From Snuella sedimenti (GTDB lineage Bacteria > Bacteroidota > Bacteroidia > Flavobacteriales > Flavobacteriaceae), in NCBI RefSeq assembly GCF_016428595.1, contig NZ_JAELVQ010000028.1, positions 1 to 44,644 on the forward strand: a stretch of DNA of 44,644 nucleotides, read 5' to 3'. Below are positions 24,816 through 34,195 of the stretch, in pieces. The notes under the pieces are model-generated. The model did not search any database and was not told where the DNA came from. It saw only the letters and a list, made by a program, of their open reading frames with translations. The position numbers were made by a program, and so were the translations under genes. Within the stretch, counting starts at the first letter, position 1; each line of letters starts with the position of its first letter.

Positions 24816-25970
24816 ATGGATTTCCCTAAAAAACTACAACAAAAACTGGAAGCCCGTAAAGCAGCTAATGCCTTACGGAAATTAGGGGCACAAAACAATC
24901 TAATCGATTTTTCATCTAATGATTATTTGGGCTTTTCGAAGAATAAAACTATTTTTAAAAACACCCATGATTTTTTAATGGAACACCATATCCAGCAAAA
25001 TGGTGCTACGGGATCCCGCTTACTGTCTGGTAATCACCAATTATTTAATATCACAGAAAACATGCTCTGTAATTTCCATAATAGTGAAACTGCACTTGTT
25101 TTTAACTCTGGGTACGATGCCAATGTTGGTTTTTTTTCCTGTGTTCCCCAAAAAGATGATATTATTTTATACGACGAATATATACACGCTTCCATTCGTG
25201 ATGGCATTACTATGAGCCACGCAAAAAGCTATAAATTTATACACAATGACATTGAAGACCTAAACAAAAAGGTGCTTCGCCTTGCCCAACATAATAAACA
25301 AACTGTTTACATAGTTACCGAATCGGTGTTCTCGATGGATGGGGATACTCCCAATCTAACAGCCATGGCCCAACTAAGCCAAAAGTACAATGCCTTTTTA
25401 ATAGTAGACGAAGCACATGCCCTTGGAACTTTCGGGAATCGAGGCGTAGGACTGATCCAGGATTTAAAACTGGAATCACAAGTTTTTGCCAGATTAATAA
25501 CATTTGGAAAAGCATTAGGATGTCATGGAGCTGCCATTCTTGGTAGTAATTCCCTAAAACAATATCTCATTAATTTTTCGCGTAGTTTCATTTATACCAC
25601 AGCCTTGCCTCCTCACAGTTTAGCAACTATCAACACGGCCTACAATGAACTTATTTCAACCCAAAACAGGGCGCTACTGAAAAAAAACATTTCCCATTTT
25701 AAATCTGAAATCATCAAGAACAGCCTTCAACAACTGTTTATTATAAGTGATTCTCCCATACAATGTTGTATTGTTTCAGGAAACGAACGGGTAAAATCGA
25801 TCGCAAAAAAATTACAGGAACTCAATTTTAACGTAAAGCCCATTTTGTCGCCTACCGTTCCCAAAGGTCATGAACGCCTACGTTTTTGTCTGCACAGCTA
25901 TAATTCGACAAAGGAAATCTCGGATGTATTACAACAGTTAGCTACTTTTGCAACTACAATGACGTGTTAA
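24816..25970 (+). CDS. bioF: 8-amino-7-oxononanoate synthase
   Basis: A 384-residue fold-type I PLP enzyme. IDFSSNDYLGFSKN, GSGASRLLSG-type NGATGSRLLSGNH, IVDEAHALGTFG (PLP aspartate) and TFGKALGCHGA (PLP lysine) are diagnostic of the alpha-oxoamine synthase family. It condenses pimeloyl-ACP (or CoA) with alanine. It is the first gene of bioF-bioD-bioA-KAS, all rightward. TACATTTG (24804-24811) directly before the ATG matches the -7 box but would give a nearly leaderless mRNA. Its distinction from 2-amino-3-ketobutyrate ligase rests on the bio neighbours. Confidence 0.92.
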   Translation: MDFPKKLQQKLEARKAANALRKLGAQNNLIDFSSNDYLGFSKNKTIFKNTHDFLMEHHIQQNGATGSRLLSGNHQLFNITENMLCNFHNSETALVFNSGYDANVGFFSCVPQKDDIILYDEYIHASIRDGITMSHAKSYKFIHNDIEDLNKKVLRLAQHNKQTVYIVTESVFSMDGDTPNLTAMAQLSQKYNAFLIVDEAHALGTFGNRGVGLIQDLKLESQVFARLITFGKALGCHGAAILGSNSLKQYLINFSRSFIYTTALPPHSLATINTAYNELISTQNRALLKKNISHFKSEIIKNSLQQLFIISDSPIQCCIVSGNERVKSIAKKLQELNFNVKPILSPTVPKGHERLRFCLHSYNSTKEISDVLQQLATFATTMTC

Positions 25971-26036
25971 GCATAGCCAAAAACACAGTGTTAAGTTTCT
26001 TATATCAATTAAAATTAGATTTCTACCAGTACAAGA

Positions 26037-26663
26037 ATGACAAAAATAAAAACATATTTTATCACAGGGATATCAACAGATGTGGGAAAAACAATTGCAT
26101 CGGCCATTGTTACCGAAGCATTAAAAGCCGATTATTGGAAACCCGTGCAAGCAGGTGATCTGGACTATAGTGACACGCATAAAGTGCAAGCATTGGTATC
26201 GAACAACAAATCTGTATTTCATACAAACAGCTATGCTTTGCACACGCCCATGAGTCCGCATGCCGCTGCAAAGATTGATAATGTAACTATCAATATAAAT
26301 GAAATTACACCTCCAAAAACAACGAATCATCTGGTTATAGAAGGTGCTGGAGGCTTACTGGTTCCCTTAAATAATAAACAAACCGTTTTAGATCTTATCA
26401 AGCTTAACTACAGGGTTATTGTAGTATCCAGACATTATCTAGGAAGTATTAATCATACGCTCTTAACGGTTAATACATTAAAAGAAAAAGGTTTTAATGT
26501 CACTATTATTTTTAGCGGCAACGAACATCCCTCAACCGAGGATATTATTAAGAAAATGACAAACGTTCCAGTTATTGGACGCATTGATGAAGAACCTTAT
26601 TTTGATAAAAATATAGTAAAAGAATATGCTGAATTATTCAGGAAAAATTTGAAAGATCTATGA
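26037..26663 (+). CDS. bioD: Dethiobiotin synthetase
   Basis: A 208-residue ATP-dependent carboxylase. The P-loop variant is TGISTDVGKTIASA, the substrate loop has WKPVQAGDL, and VIEGAGGLLVPLN is the second conserved motif. It closes the ureido ring of dethiobiotin. The gap to bioF is 66 bp and its stop overlaps the bioA start (ATGA, 26660-26663), so bioD and bioA are coupled. The frame starting at 25964 in another phase is not coding. Confidence 0.93.
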   Translation: MTKIKTYFITGISTDVGKTIASAIVTEALKADYWKPVQAGDLDYSDTHKVQALVSNNKSVFHTNSYALHTPMSPHAAAKIDNVTININEITPPKTTNHLVIEGAGGLLVPLNNKQTVLDLIKLNYRVIVVSRHYLGSINHTLLTVNTLKEKGFNVTIIFSGNEHPSTEDIIKKMTNVPVIGRIDEEPYFDKNIVKEYAELFRKNLKDL

Positions 26664-27925
26664 CATTACAAGGACGCGATAAAAAACATCTTTGGCACCC
26701 ATTAACACAACACAAATTACACCCAGAAGCCATTGCAATTACGAAAGCCAAAGACTGTATTTTAACCGATGAGAACGGCAACGACTATATAGATGCCATT
26801 GCTTCGTGGTACACCTGCATGTACGGCCATTGCAACGACTATATTACCAGCAAGGTATCAAACCAAATGCAACAATTGGATCAAGTGGTTTTTAGTGGGT
26901 TTACCCACGAACCAGCCATCAAGCTGTCGGAGGCCCTTATAAACATCTTACCAAAAAACCAGAATAAGATATTCTTTAGTGACAATGGTTCTACTTCTGT
27001 CGAAATTGGCATTAAAATGGCTTTGCAATACCACTTTAACCAAGGCGAAAAACGCAATACATTAATTGCTCTTGAAGATGGCTTTCATGGCGATACCTTT
27101 GGAGCCATGAGCGTATCGGGGCTATCTGTTTACAATGGACCGTTTGAAGATTTCTTTTTAGAAGTTAAACGCATTCCAACTCCTAATGGCAAAAACCATG
27201 AAACCATTCTAAAAATACTAAAGCACATTACAGAACACCATAAGGTTGCTGGTTTTGTTTACGAACCCTTGGTACAAGGTGCAGCTGCCATGAAAATGTA
27301 CAATGCCAATGGTTTAGAACAGATTCTCAAGTTCTGTAAAACCAACAACATTATTACTGTTGCTGATGAAGTTATGACAGGATTTGGTAAAACGGGAAAC
27401 TATTTTGCCTCGCTACATTTGGAAACCAAACCAGATATTATGTGTTTGAGCAAAGCCTTAACGGGAGGTTTATTGCCTATGGCCTTAACCACATGCTCTC
27501 AAAAAATTTACGATGCGTTTTATAGTGACGACATTGGCAAAGGCTTGTTTCACGGCCACACCTATTCGGCTAACCCACTTGCCTGTACCGCTGCACTCGC
27601 AAGTATAGAGCTTTTAACATCAAAAGAAATACAAAATAATATAACACGTATCGTAGGTTCGCATCAAGTTTTTGGAGCACATATTAAGAAACACCCTAAA
27701 GTAAAATCGATTAGACAATCGGGGGTTATTTTTGCGCTTGACTTAAACGTTGAAATGGAGCGTTACGGTAATCTAAGAGACCTATTATTTAACTTTTATA
27801 TGGAACGCGGCGTTTTCTTACGCCCACTAGGAAATACTATTTATATACAAGCTCCTTATATAATCACAGAAGAGCAACTGGAAAAAGTATATAAAACCAT
27901 AGAAGATTCCTTAGCAATAGTTTAA
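26660..27925 (+). CDS. bioA: Adenosylmethionine-8-amino-7-oxononanoate aminotransferase
   Basis: A 421-residue class III aminotransferase. LWHPLTQHKLHPEAI and DAIASWYTCMYGH are BioA-specific substrate motifs. The PLP aspartate is in VADEVMTGFGKTG and the PLP lysine in LSKALTGGLLPM. It converts KAPA to DAPA using SAM as amino donor. It overlaps bioD by 4 bp and is 21 bp upstream of the ketoacyl synthase gene. bioB is not in the window. Confidence 0.94.
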   Translation: MTLQGRDKKHLWHPLTQHKLHPEAIAITKAKDCILTDENGNDYIDAIASWYTCMYGHCNDYITSKVSNQMQQLDQVVFSGFTHEPAIKLSEALINILPKNQNKIFFSDNGSTSVEIGIKMALQYHFNQGEKRNTLIALEDGFHGDTFGAMSVSGLSVYNGPFEDFFLEVKRIPTPNGKNHETILKILKHITEHHKVAGFVYEPLVQGAAAMKMYNANGLEQILKFCKTNNIITVADEVMTGFGKTGNYFASLHLETKPDIMCLSKALTGGLLPMALTTCSQKIYDAFYSDDIGKGLFHGHTYSANPLACTAALASIELLTSKEIQNNITRIVGSHQVFGAHIKKHPKVKSIRQSGVIFALDLNVEMERYGNLRDLLFNFYMERGVFLRPLGNTIYIQAPYIITEEQLEKVYKTIEDSLAIV

Positions 27926-27946
27926 ATTTGCACCAAAACCAAGCAC

Positions 27947-29104
27947 TTGCAAAAACCCATTTCCATAACAGCTGTCGCATCTATTTCTCCCTTAGGAAAG
28001 ACCTTAAAAGAAACTTGGGAAAGCTACCAAAACAGCGCACATTGCATCACAGAGTTGCCTTTAAAAAAGAAAGGAGCTTTGGTTTCAAAAATTCCTGAAA
28101 AAGCACAAAATGCTATTAAAACCATACGCCTGTCTGATCCCAAATATAAAACACTCGATAAGACGGTTTTATATGCTATCTATGCTTCTCGATTAGCCAT
28201 CCAACAAGCTGGTTGGAACGGGAGCGATAATTTTGGAATTAATATTGGGTCGTCGCGAGGGGCGACACATCTTTTTGAAACTTACTATGATGATTTTCTA
28301 AAAAACAACAAAGCCAAGACCTTAAGTTCACCAACAACCACTTTAGGAAACATATCTTCTTGGGTAGCCCATGACCTGCAAACCAAAGGTCCCGAGATCA
28401 GTCATTCCATTACTTGCTCTACAGCATTGCATGCTATGTTAAACGGTATTGCTTGGATACAATCGGGTATGTGCAATAAATTCCTAGTCGGAGGAAGCGA
28501 AGCTCCTTTAACACCTTTTACCATTGCCCAAATGCAAGCTTTAAAAATTTATGCCAAAGAAGATAATAGCCACTATCCGTGTCGGGCTTTAGACCTTTCT
28601 AAAAAACAAAACACCATGGTTCTGGGAGAAGGCGCTTCGATGACCTGTTTGGAAGCGGGCAAACTCTCTAATGCTTTAGCAACTATAGAAGGTATTGGCT
28701 ATGCAACGGAAATCCTAGAACATAATATTTCTATTTCTAGTGACGCCAAATGCTTTCAAAAATCCATGCAAATGGCTTTAAGCAATACCAATCCAGAAGT
28801 TGTAGACGTTGTTGTTATGCACGCCCCGGGAACCATAAAAGGAGATTCCAGTGAATTAAAAGCGATTGAAACTATCTTTAATGGCAAGGTTCCTGCGGTG
28901 ACTTCCAACAAATGGAAAATTGGGCATACTTTTGGGGCATCGGGAGCGTTGAGCCTAGAACTAGCGATACTAATGCTCCAACATCAAGAATTTATAGGTG
29001 TACCTTATTTAGAACATCAAAAAGTGCCGGATCAAATAAAAACAGTTTTAGTCAATGCTGTTGGTTTTGGTGGTAATGCTGTTTCCGTTTTACTAAAGAA
29101 GTAA
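27947..29104 (+). CDS. Beta-ketoacyl synthase in the biotin operon
   Basis: A 385-residue KAS I/II-type thiolase-fold protein from TTG 27947; no suitable ATG lies near the conserved start ITAVASISPLGKT. The catalytic triad is C157 (SITCSTALH), H292 (VMHAPGT) and H327 (KIGHTFGASG), with K322. It is shorter than FabF (about 410) and lacks some of its regions, suggesting a specialised condensing enzyme. Position after bioA suggests a part in making or extending the pimeloyl precursor, since no bioC/bioH/bioW is here; this is inference. Its 3' third (28536-29040) is duplicated at 31357-31861. Confidence 0.85.
   Translation: MQKPISITAVASISPLGKTLKETWESYQNSAHCITELPLKKKGALVSKIPEKAQNAIKTIRLSDPKYKTLDKTVLYAIYASRLAIQQAGWNGSDNFGINIGSSRGATHLFETYYDDFLKNNKAKTLSSPTTTLGNISSWVAHDLQTKGPEISHSITCSTALHAMLNGIAWIQSGMCNKFLVGGSEAPLTPFTIAQMQALKIYAKEDNSHYPCRALDLSKKQNTMVLGEGASMTCLEAGKLSNALATIEGIGYATEILEHNISISSDAKCFQKSMQMALSNTNPEVVDVVVMHAPGTIKGDSSELKAIETIFNGKVPAVTSNKWKIGHTFGASGALSLELAILMLQHQEFIGVPYLEHQKVPDQIKTVLVNAVGFGGNAVSVLLKK
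28536..29040. repeat. 505-bp direct repeat, copy 1 (inside the ketoacyl synthase gene)
   Basis: This matches 31357-31861 without gaps; I count 12 mismatches (about 97.6% identity). The offset is exactly 2821 bp in the same orientation. The repeat covers codons about 197-365 of the ketoacyl synthase, including both catalytic histidines. Confidence 0.95.
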
Positions 29105-29322
29105 AGTCTCGACTACAATAACTAAAAGAAATTATTACACTTTTTGTAACAAAATTTTATTGACGACTACTAACTGTTATAACCTTTAAAATGGCTACTT
29201 AAAATGAATGGTGGATAAATGCCATACTTTAAAGAGTTGCCTTCAATTTTCTTACAAATATTATTGTAGGATTATTCAAAAGGTCTTACATTTCAGCTTT
29301 AATCTTTAACACTCTATTTAAA

Positions 29323-29955
29323 ATGGTTTGGTTTTCAGAATTGGATTTGTTTTCAAAATTTTACTGGATTATTGCGTCGATAAGTTCTTTGCTATTTATC
29401 TTTATAATAATAACTACCTTTTTAGGTATTGATGGCGCTGACAACATTGACGATATCGACACCAGTATAGATGCTGATACCGGCATTGAATTCCAATTCA
29501 TTACTTTTAAAAATCTTATTGGGTTTTTTACCATTTTTGGATGGAGCGGTATCGCATGTATGGATACCGGACTTTCAAATGTACTAACCATTGCTATTTC
29601 CGTTTTTTGCGGTCTTATAATGATGACCGTCATGGCTGCTATGTTTCATTATATGAACAAATTAAGCCATAGCGGCACTTTAAACTATAAAAATGCTATT
29701 GGTGCTATTGGAGAAGTTTATCTCACTATTGGTGCCAATCGTACTAGAATGGGTAAAGTTCACATACGTGTCCAAGGGGCACTTCGTGAACTCGAAGCTC
29801 TGTCCGATTCACTTACAGAGCTTAAACCCGGAACCATTGTTAAAGTTACCGAAATTACCAACAATGATATTTTAATTGTTAATACAACACAAAAATCCAT
29901 AGAACCTATTAAATCAAAAACTTATGAAATACCTGCTAATACAAGGAACATCTAA
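29323..29955 (+). CDS. NfeD-like membrane protein
   Basis: A 210-residue protein with three to four membrane helices (about 12-33, 60-75, 85-110). It ends in a soluble OB-fold domain (about 125-195: NAIGAIGEVYLTIGANRTRMGKVHIRVQGA...GTIVKVTEI). This matches the short NfeD1b/YqiJ type that partners flotillins. The last 32 bp overlap the flotillin gene. It lacks the ClpP-like protease domain of long NfeD proteins. The role is organising membrane microdomains together with flotillin (family knowledge). Confidence 0.8.
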   Translation: MVWFSELDLFSKFYWIIASISSLLFIFIIITTFLGIDGADNIDDIDTSIDADTGIEFQFITFKNLIGFFTIFGWSGIACMDTGLSNVLTIAISVFCGLIMMTVMAAMFHYMNKLSHSGTLNYKNAIGAIGEVYLTIGANRTRMGKVHIRVQGALRELEALSDSLTELKPGTIVKVTEITNNDILIVNTTQKSIEPIKSKTYEIPANTRNI

Positions 29956-31336
29956 TTTGGGATTACCAATTACGGTCATTTTTGCTGTACTATTTGTATT
30001 CATCTTTTTAATCATCCTGATTAAACGCTATAAGCGTTGCCCTTCGGATCGCATTTTAGTTGTTTATGGTAAAGTAAGCGGAGGGCAATCGGCTAAATGT
30101 ATACATGGTGGCGCTGCCTTTATCCTACCTGTTATACAAGATTATGAATTTTTGGATCTAACCCCTATTTCTATTGAAGTAAATTTGGTTAATGCGCTTT
30201 CCAAACAAAACATACGGGTTAATGTACCATCCCGTTTTACTATTGGGGTCTCAACCGAACCCGGTGTTATGCAAAATGCTGCAGAACGTTTACTCGGACT
30301 TGGGCTTCAAGACATACAGGAGTTGGCCAAAGAAATTATCTTCGGACAATTACGTTTAGTAGTTGCTTCTATGGACATTGAGGAAATTAACTCAGACAGG
30401 GATAAATTCTTGACCAATATTTCACAAAGTGTTGAATCTGAACTTAAAAAAGTAGGTTTGAAACTAATAAACGTAAACATCACCGATATTGTTGATGAGT
30501 CTGGTTATATAGAAGCCTTAGGTAAAGAGGCTGCGGCACATGCTATAAATGCTGCCCGTAAATCGGTAGCCGAGAAAAACAGGGATGGCTCTATTGGTGA
30601 AGCCAACGCGGTACAAGATGAACGTACACAGGTTGCAGCTGCTAATGCTCAAGCTGTTGAAGGGGAAAACACAGCCAAAATAGCAGTTGCTAATTCAGAT
30701 TCTTTACGCCGCCAAAGAGAAGCCGAAGCCGAGCGTGTCGCTATCGCTTCAGAAAAAGTACAGGCAGCCAAAGCATTGGAAGAGTCTTATGCAGCTGAAA
30801 AAGAAGCTGAAACAGCTAGAGCAGAAAGGGAGCGCTCATCACAAGTTGCTGACGTAATTGTTCCTGCTGAAATTGACAAAAGAAAAGTGGAAATTGATGC
30901 CGAAGCGGAAGCTGAAAAAATAAGACGACGTGCTAAAGGTGAAGCCGATGCTATTTTATTTAAAGCACAGGCAGAAGCACAGGGACTCTATGAAGTATTG
31001 ACTAAACAAGCTGCCGGATTAGACGAAATTGTTAAAGCTGCAGGTAATAATTCCAAAGATGCTGTTTTATTACTTATTGCTGATAAACTACCTGAATTAG
31101 TTAAAATGCAATCGGAAGCTATCAAGAATATTAAAATCGACAAAGTTACTGTTTGGGAAAATGGAGGTAATAAAGATGGCAAATCATCTACCGCTAACTT
31201 CCTTTCTGGAATATATAAATCGGTTCCTCCATTACAAGATATGTTTAATATGGCAGGTATGGAACTGCCTGAATATTTAAAGGGAAAAGAACCTACTTCA
31301 GAAAAAATTGAAGATACTGCGGAAGAAGAAGAATAA
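29924..31336 (+). CDS. Flotillin-like protein (YqiK/FloT type)
   Basis: A 470-residue protein with one N-terminal membrane helix (about residues 13-33). A PHB/SPFH domain (about 40-210, RILVVYGKVSGGQSAKC...) follows, then a long Ala/Glu-rich coiled coil (about 225-370, repeated EAE, AEAEK, KAQAEAQ patterns). It forms oligomeric membrane scaffolds. It overlaps nfeD by 32 bp, a standard pair. The pair is bracketed by the two 505-bp repeats, so recombination between them would remove both genes. Confidence 0.9.
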   Translation: MKYLLIQGTSNLGLPITVIFAVLFVFIFLIILIKRYKRCPSDRILVVYGKVSGGQSAKCIHGGAAFILPVIQDYEFLDLTPISIEVNLVNALSKQNIRVNVPSRFTIGVSTEPGVMQNAAERLLGLGLQDIQELAKEIIFGQLRLVVASMDIEEINSDRDKFLTNISQSVESELKKVGLKLINVNITDIVDESGYIEALGKEAAAHAINAARKSVAEKNRDGSIGEANAVQDERTQVAAANAQAVEGENTAKIAVANSDSLRRQREAEAERVAIASEKVQAAKALEESYAAEKEAETARAERERSSQVADVIVPAEIDKRKVEIDAEAEAEKIRRRAKGEADAILFKAQAEAQGLYEVLTKQAAGLDEIVKAAGNNSKDAVLLLIADKLPELVKMQSEAIKNIKIDKVTVWENGGNKDGKSSTANFLSGIYKSVPPLQDMFNMAGMELPEYLKGKEPTSEKIEDTAEEEE

Positions 31337-31356
31337 CATCAAATTAATTTCATTAT

Positions 31357-31907
31357 AAGCTTTAAAAATTTATGCCAAAGAAGATAATAGCCACTATCCG
31401 TGTCGGGCTTTAGACCTTTCTAAAAAACAAAACACCATGGTTCTGGGAGAAGGCGCTTCGATAACCTGTTTGGAAGCGGGCAAACTCTCTAATGCTTTAG
31501 CAACTATAGAAGGTATTGGCTATGCAACGGAAATCCTAGAACATAATATTTCTATTTCTAGTGACGCCAAATGCTTTCAAAAATCCATGCAAATGGCTTT
31601 AGGCAATACCAATCCAGAAGTTGTAGACGTTGTTGTTATGCACGCCCCGGGAACCATAAAAGGAGATCCCAGTGAATTAAAAGCGATTGAAACCATCTTT
31701 AATGGCAAAGTTCCTGCGGTGACTTCCAACAAATGGAAAATTGGGCATACTTTTGGGGCATCGGGAGCATTGAGCCTAGAACTAGCCATACTAATGCTCC
31801 AATATCAAGAATTTATAGGAATACCTTATTTAGAACCTCAAAAAGTGCTGGATCAAATAAACTTTGATATTAGCAACTTTAATAAGCTTTTAAAAGACTT
31901 TTTGTAA
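31357..31907 (+). pseudogene. Duplicated 3' fragment of the ketoacyl synthase gene
   Basis: A gapless copy of 28536-29040 with 12 substitutions. The reading frame stays open, and an ORF from ATG 31437 to 31907 encodes 156 residues, ending in a short non-homologous tail. It lacks the N-terminal half with the catalytic cysteine, so it cannot be a working synthase. At least six changes alter residues (M to I, S to G, S to P, H to Y, V to I, H to P). It runs into the 3' end of the convergent LolC/E-like gene (overlap 31879-31907). Confidence 0.9.
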
Positions 31908-33084
31908 TACGTACCGATGCTATTTTAGAGGCTATAACCCCTAGAATGGAAATGGTTACAAATACGATCAAGAAATTTTCTGGTTTTATTAAAACCGGAT
32001 ATGGAATCGTTACAGTTATCAAGACCAAGTTAAACGCTTTTTGAAGCAGTACAACAAGTAAGCCTAAACCTAAACCTATTAAACCACCAATAATACTCAT
32101 TAAACTACCTTGGAAAAAGAAGATTCTGCGAATATCCTTAACTGTTATTCCAATATTAAAGAGGGTATTTAAGCTTTTTTTCTTATCGAGGATCATCATG
32201 ATTATTGAACCAATAACATTAAATAGGGCTATAATTAAAACTAAAGTAAAAATGAGATAAACGACCAAGTTTTCGGTGTTTAGCATTTTGTAGAGTGCAT
32301 CATTAAGCTGTGCTCTGTTCTTTACAATTACTTTATCGCCCAGAACTAGTTGTATTTTCTCCTTTGCTAGCCCCTCATCACTGCCTTCTTTTAGTTTAAA
32401 TTCTATAGCCGATATCTGATTTGGGTGATAGCTTAAAAGGTGTTGTGCCAAGTCGATCGGAGCATACACGTACGTGTCATTAAGCGTTTCGTTAATATAA
32501 AAAATACCTACATTAAGGGTATTTACCATTTCAAATGCATTTTTTGTAGAGGTTATTTGCCCCGTCCCGGGTTTGGGAACATAAATGCTTACAGGTTTGG
32601 TGTAATCCAGAACACCAAGGGACAAGTTGGTAGCTATGCCCCACCCCACGACTATTTGGTTTGACTTTTGGTCAAGCCAGTTCCCGGTTTCTAGAATGGA
32701 ATCAACTTGAACAACTTGTTTAAATTGTTCATCAACCCCTTTTATAGTAGCTATATAATTTTTATTGTCAAAGGATATTATAACGCGTTCTTCGACGGTT
32801 TTAGAGTATACGGCCATTTCTTCTATACCATTAAGTTTAGCAATGGTGTCTTCTGTTAAGTTAAATGATTTGCCTATAGCGATTTCTGCTTTTAAATCGG
32901 GGTCAACAACTGACGAAAATTGAAGCGTAAAGTCTTTTAAACCAGCAAACCCCGAGAGTACTATAAATAGAGAAGCAGCTCCCAAAATAACACCAATTAT
33001 CGCTATTATAGTAATAAAGTTAATAGCATTATTACTGCTTTTGGAGCGTATATAACGTTTTGCTATATATAAAGGGACGTTCAA
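31879..33084 (-). CDS. LolC/LolE-like ABC permease (FtsX/MacB family)
   Basis: A 401-residue protein. It begins PLYIAKRYIRSKSSNNAINFITIIAIIGVILGAASLFIVLSGFAGL, the LolC/E signature with TM1. A large periplasmic domain spans about 50-265, and three more helices follow (about 270-295, 320-350, 365-385). LolCDE releases lipoproteins from the inner membrane for transfer to the outer membrane. No LolD ATPase is adjacent. It sits 0 bp after rbfA, forming an rbfA-lolC/E pair common in Flavobacteria. Its 3' end is immediately beside the duplicated KAS fragment, but the gene appears intact. Confidence 0.88.
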   Translation of the reverse strand: MNVPLYIAKRYIRSKSSNNAINFITIIAIIGVILGAASLFIVLSGFAGLKDFTLQFSSVVDPDLKAEIAIGKSFNLTEDTIAKLNGIEEMAVYSKTVEERVIISFDNKNYIATIKGVDEQFKQVVQVDSILETGNWLDQKSNQIVVGWGIATNLSLGVLDYTKPVSIYVPKPGTGQITSTKNAFEMVNTLNVGIFYINETLNDTYVYAPIDLAQHLLSYHPNQISAIEFKLKEGSDEGLAKEKIQLVLGDKVIVKNRAQLNDALYKMLNTENLVVYLIFTLVLIIALFNVIGSIIMMILDKKKSLNTLFNIGITVKDIRRIFFFQGSLMSIIGGLIGLGLGLLVVLLQKAFNLVLITVTIPYPVLIKPENFLIVFVTISILGVIASKIASVRITKSLLKAY

Positions 33085-33480
33085 TTAGGATTTTTTTCTT
33101 TTGTCTAAAATAGTAGGATCTTTAATAGGGTTGTCCTTACCTTTTAAGGATTGTTCAATTTTATCGATATATTCTAAGGAATCGTCTATAAAAAATTCCA
33201 GTTGTGGCATGCGCCTTAACTGGTGTTTAGTACGTTGGGCTAATTCATGGCGTATTAAAGGGGCGTTAGACTTTATCCCTTCTAGAATTTCTTTGCCTTT
33301 GTTATTCGGAAAAACACTTAAGTATACTTTAGCTATAGAAAGGTCTACCGTTACAGTTACTTTTGTTACCGAAATTAAAATTCCCTTCATGCCTCCTTGG
33401 GTTGCAGCTCCTTGAAGGACTTCTACTAAGTCGCGTTGTAGTACCGATCCTATTTTTTTTTGTCTTTGACTTTCTTCCAA
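33085..33480 (-). CDS. rbfA: Ribosome-binding factor A
   Basis: A 131-residue KH-like protein starting ESQRQKKIGSVLQRDLVEVL. The region LSIAKVYLSVFP and the helix LRRMPQLEFFIDDSLEYIDKIEQSL are typical of RbfA, which helps mature the 30S subunit. The start codon is TTG at 33480: the canonical N-terminus begins exactly there and no ATG is close. The weak start may limit expression. It is directly followed by the LolC/E-like gene. Confidence 0.92.
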   Translation of the reverse strand: MEESQRQKKIGSVLQRDLVEVLQGAATQGGMKGILISVTKVTVTVDLSIAKVYLSVFPNNKGKEILEGIKSNAPLIRHELAQRTKHQLRRMPQLEFFIDDSLEYIDKIEQSLKGKDNPIKDPTILDKRKKS

Positions 33481-33665
33481 TTGATTGTTCTTTTCTAGTT
33501 TATACCAAATTAGGGCAGAGGTAAGATACTAAGTTAATACAATTTACCAAATTATCATATAAGTTGTAATGCTTCAAGGTATATTGTAGTGCAAAAATAA
33601 AGGATATTTAAAGATTATCTTACTTTTGGTTTGCAAAATTTGTATCTTACTGTAAAGTATTTTTA

Positions 33666-34067
33666 ATGAATAAAATTGAACACATAGGTATTGCCGTTAA
33701 AAATCTTAATGAGTCTAATAATTTGTTTGCCAGTTTATTTGGAAAGCCGAGCTACAAAATAGAAACGGTTGTTAGTGAAGGTGTACGAACGTCTTTTTTT
33801 AAGGTAGGGGATAATAAGGTGGAATTACTGGAAGCAACCCATGAAGATAGCCCCATTGCTAAGTTTCTTGAAAAAAGAGGGGAAGGGGTTCATCACATTG
33901 CTTTTGCTGTAGATGACATTAATGCTGAGGTTAAACGGTTGGTGTCAGAAGGCTTTAAAGTACTTAATGAAATTCCTAAAAAAGGAGCTGACAATAAACT
34001 GGTTGTTTTTCTGCATCCCAAAGACACAAATGGGGTACTTATAGAGCTTTGTCAGGAAATTATTTAA
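33666..34067 (+). CDS. mce: Methylmalonyl-CoA epimerase
   Basis: A 133-residue vicinal-oxygen-chelate enzyme. It begins KIEHIGIAVKNLNESNNLF (metal histidine H7), then the GEGVHHIAFAVDDI motif with the second metal histidine, and the C-terminal LIELCQ glutamate. It interconverts S- and R-methylmalonyl-CoA in propionate metabolism. It stands alone between divergent rbfA and the tRNA on the same strand. Length and motifs are normal. Confidence 0.92.
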   Translation: MNKIEHIGIAVKNLNESNNLFASLFGKPSYKIETVVSEGVRTSFFKVGDNKVELLEATHEDSPIAKFLEKRGEGVHHIAFAVDDINAEVKRLVSEGFKVLNEIPKKGADNKLVVFLHPKDTNGVLIELCQEII

Positions 34068-34121
34068 ACAATAATTTTCTTGTAGAGTTTTAAAATAAAT
34101 AGTAGATTTGCAGCCGATTTT

Positions 34122-34195
34122 GGTCCCATAGCTCAGTTGGTTAGAGCACCTGACTCATAATCAGGTGGTCCTTGGTTCGAGCCCAAGTGGGACCA
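34122..34195 (+). tRNA. tRNA with CAT anticodon (Met, or Ile2 after lysidine modification)
   Basis: A 74-nt cloverleaf. The acceptor GGTCCCA pairs with TGGGACC. The D-arm is GCTC/GAGC. The anticodon arm is CCTGA-CTCATAA-TCAGG with anticodon CAT. The T-arm is CTTGG-TTCGAGC-CCAAG. The discriminator is A and CCA is not encoded. C4-G69 and C5-G68 are TilS identity features of Ile2 in E. coli, slightly favouring tRNA-Ile2, but in this phylum Met cannot be excluded. The 3' end is the attachment site of the following element. Confidence 0.93.

Noticed and set aside
31437-31907. Treating the duplicated ketoacyl synthase fragment as a functional 156-residue gene
   Set aside because: It lacks the catalytic cysteine and the N-terminal half of the fold.
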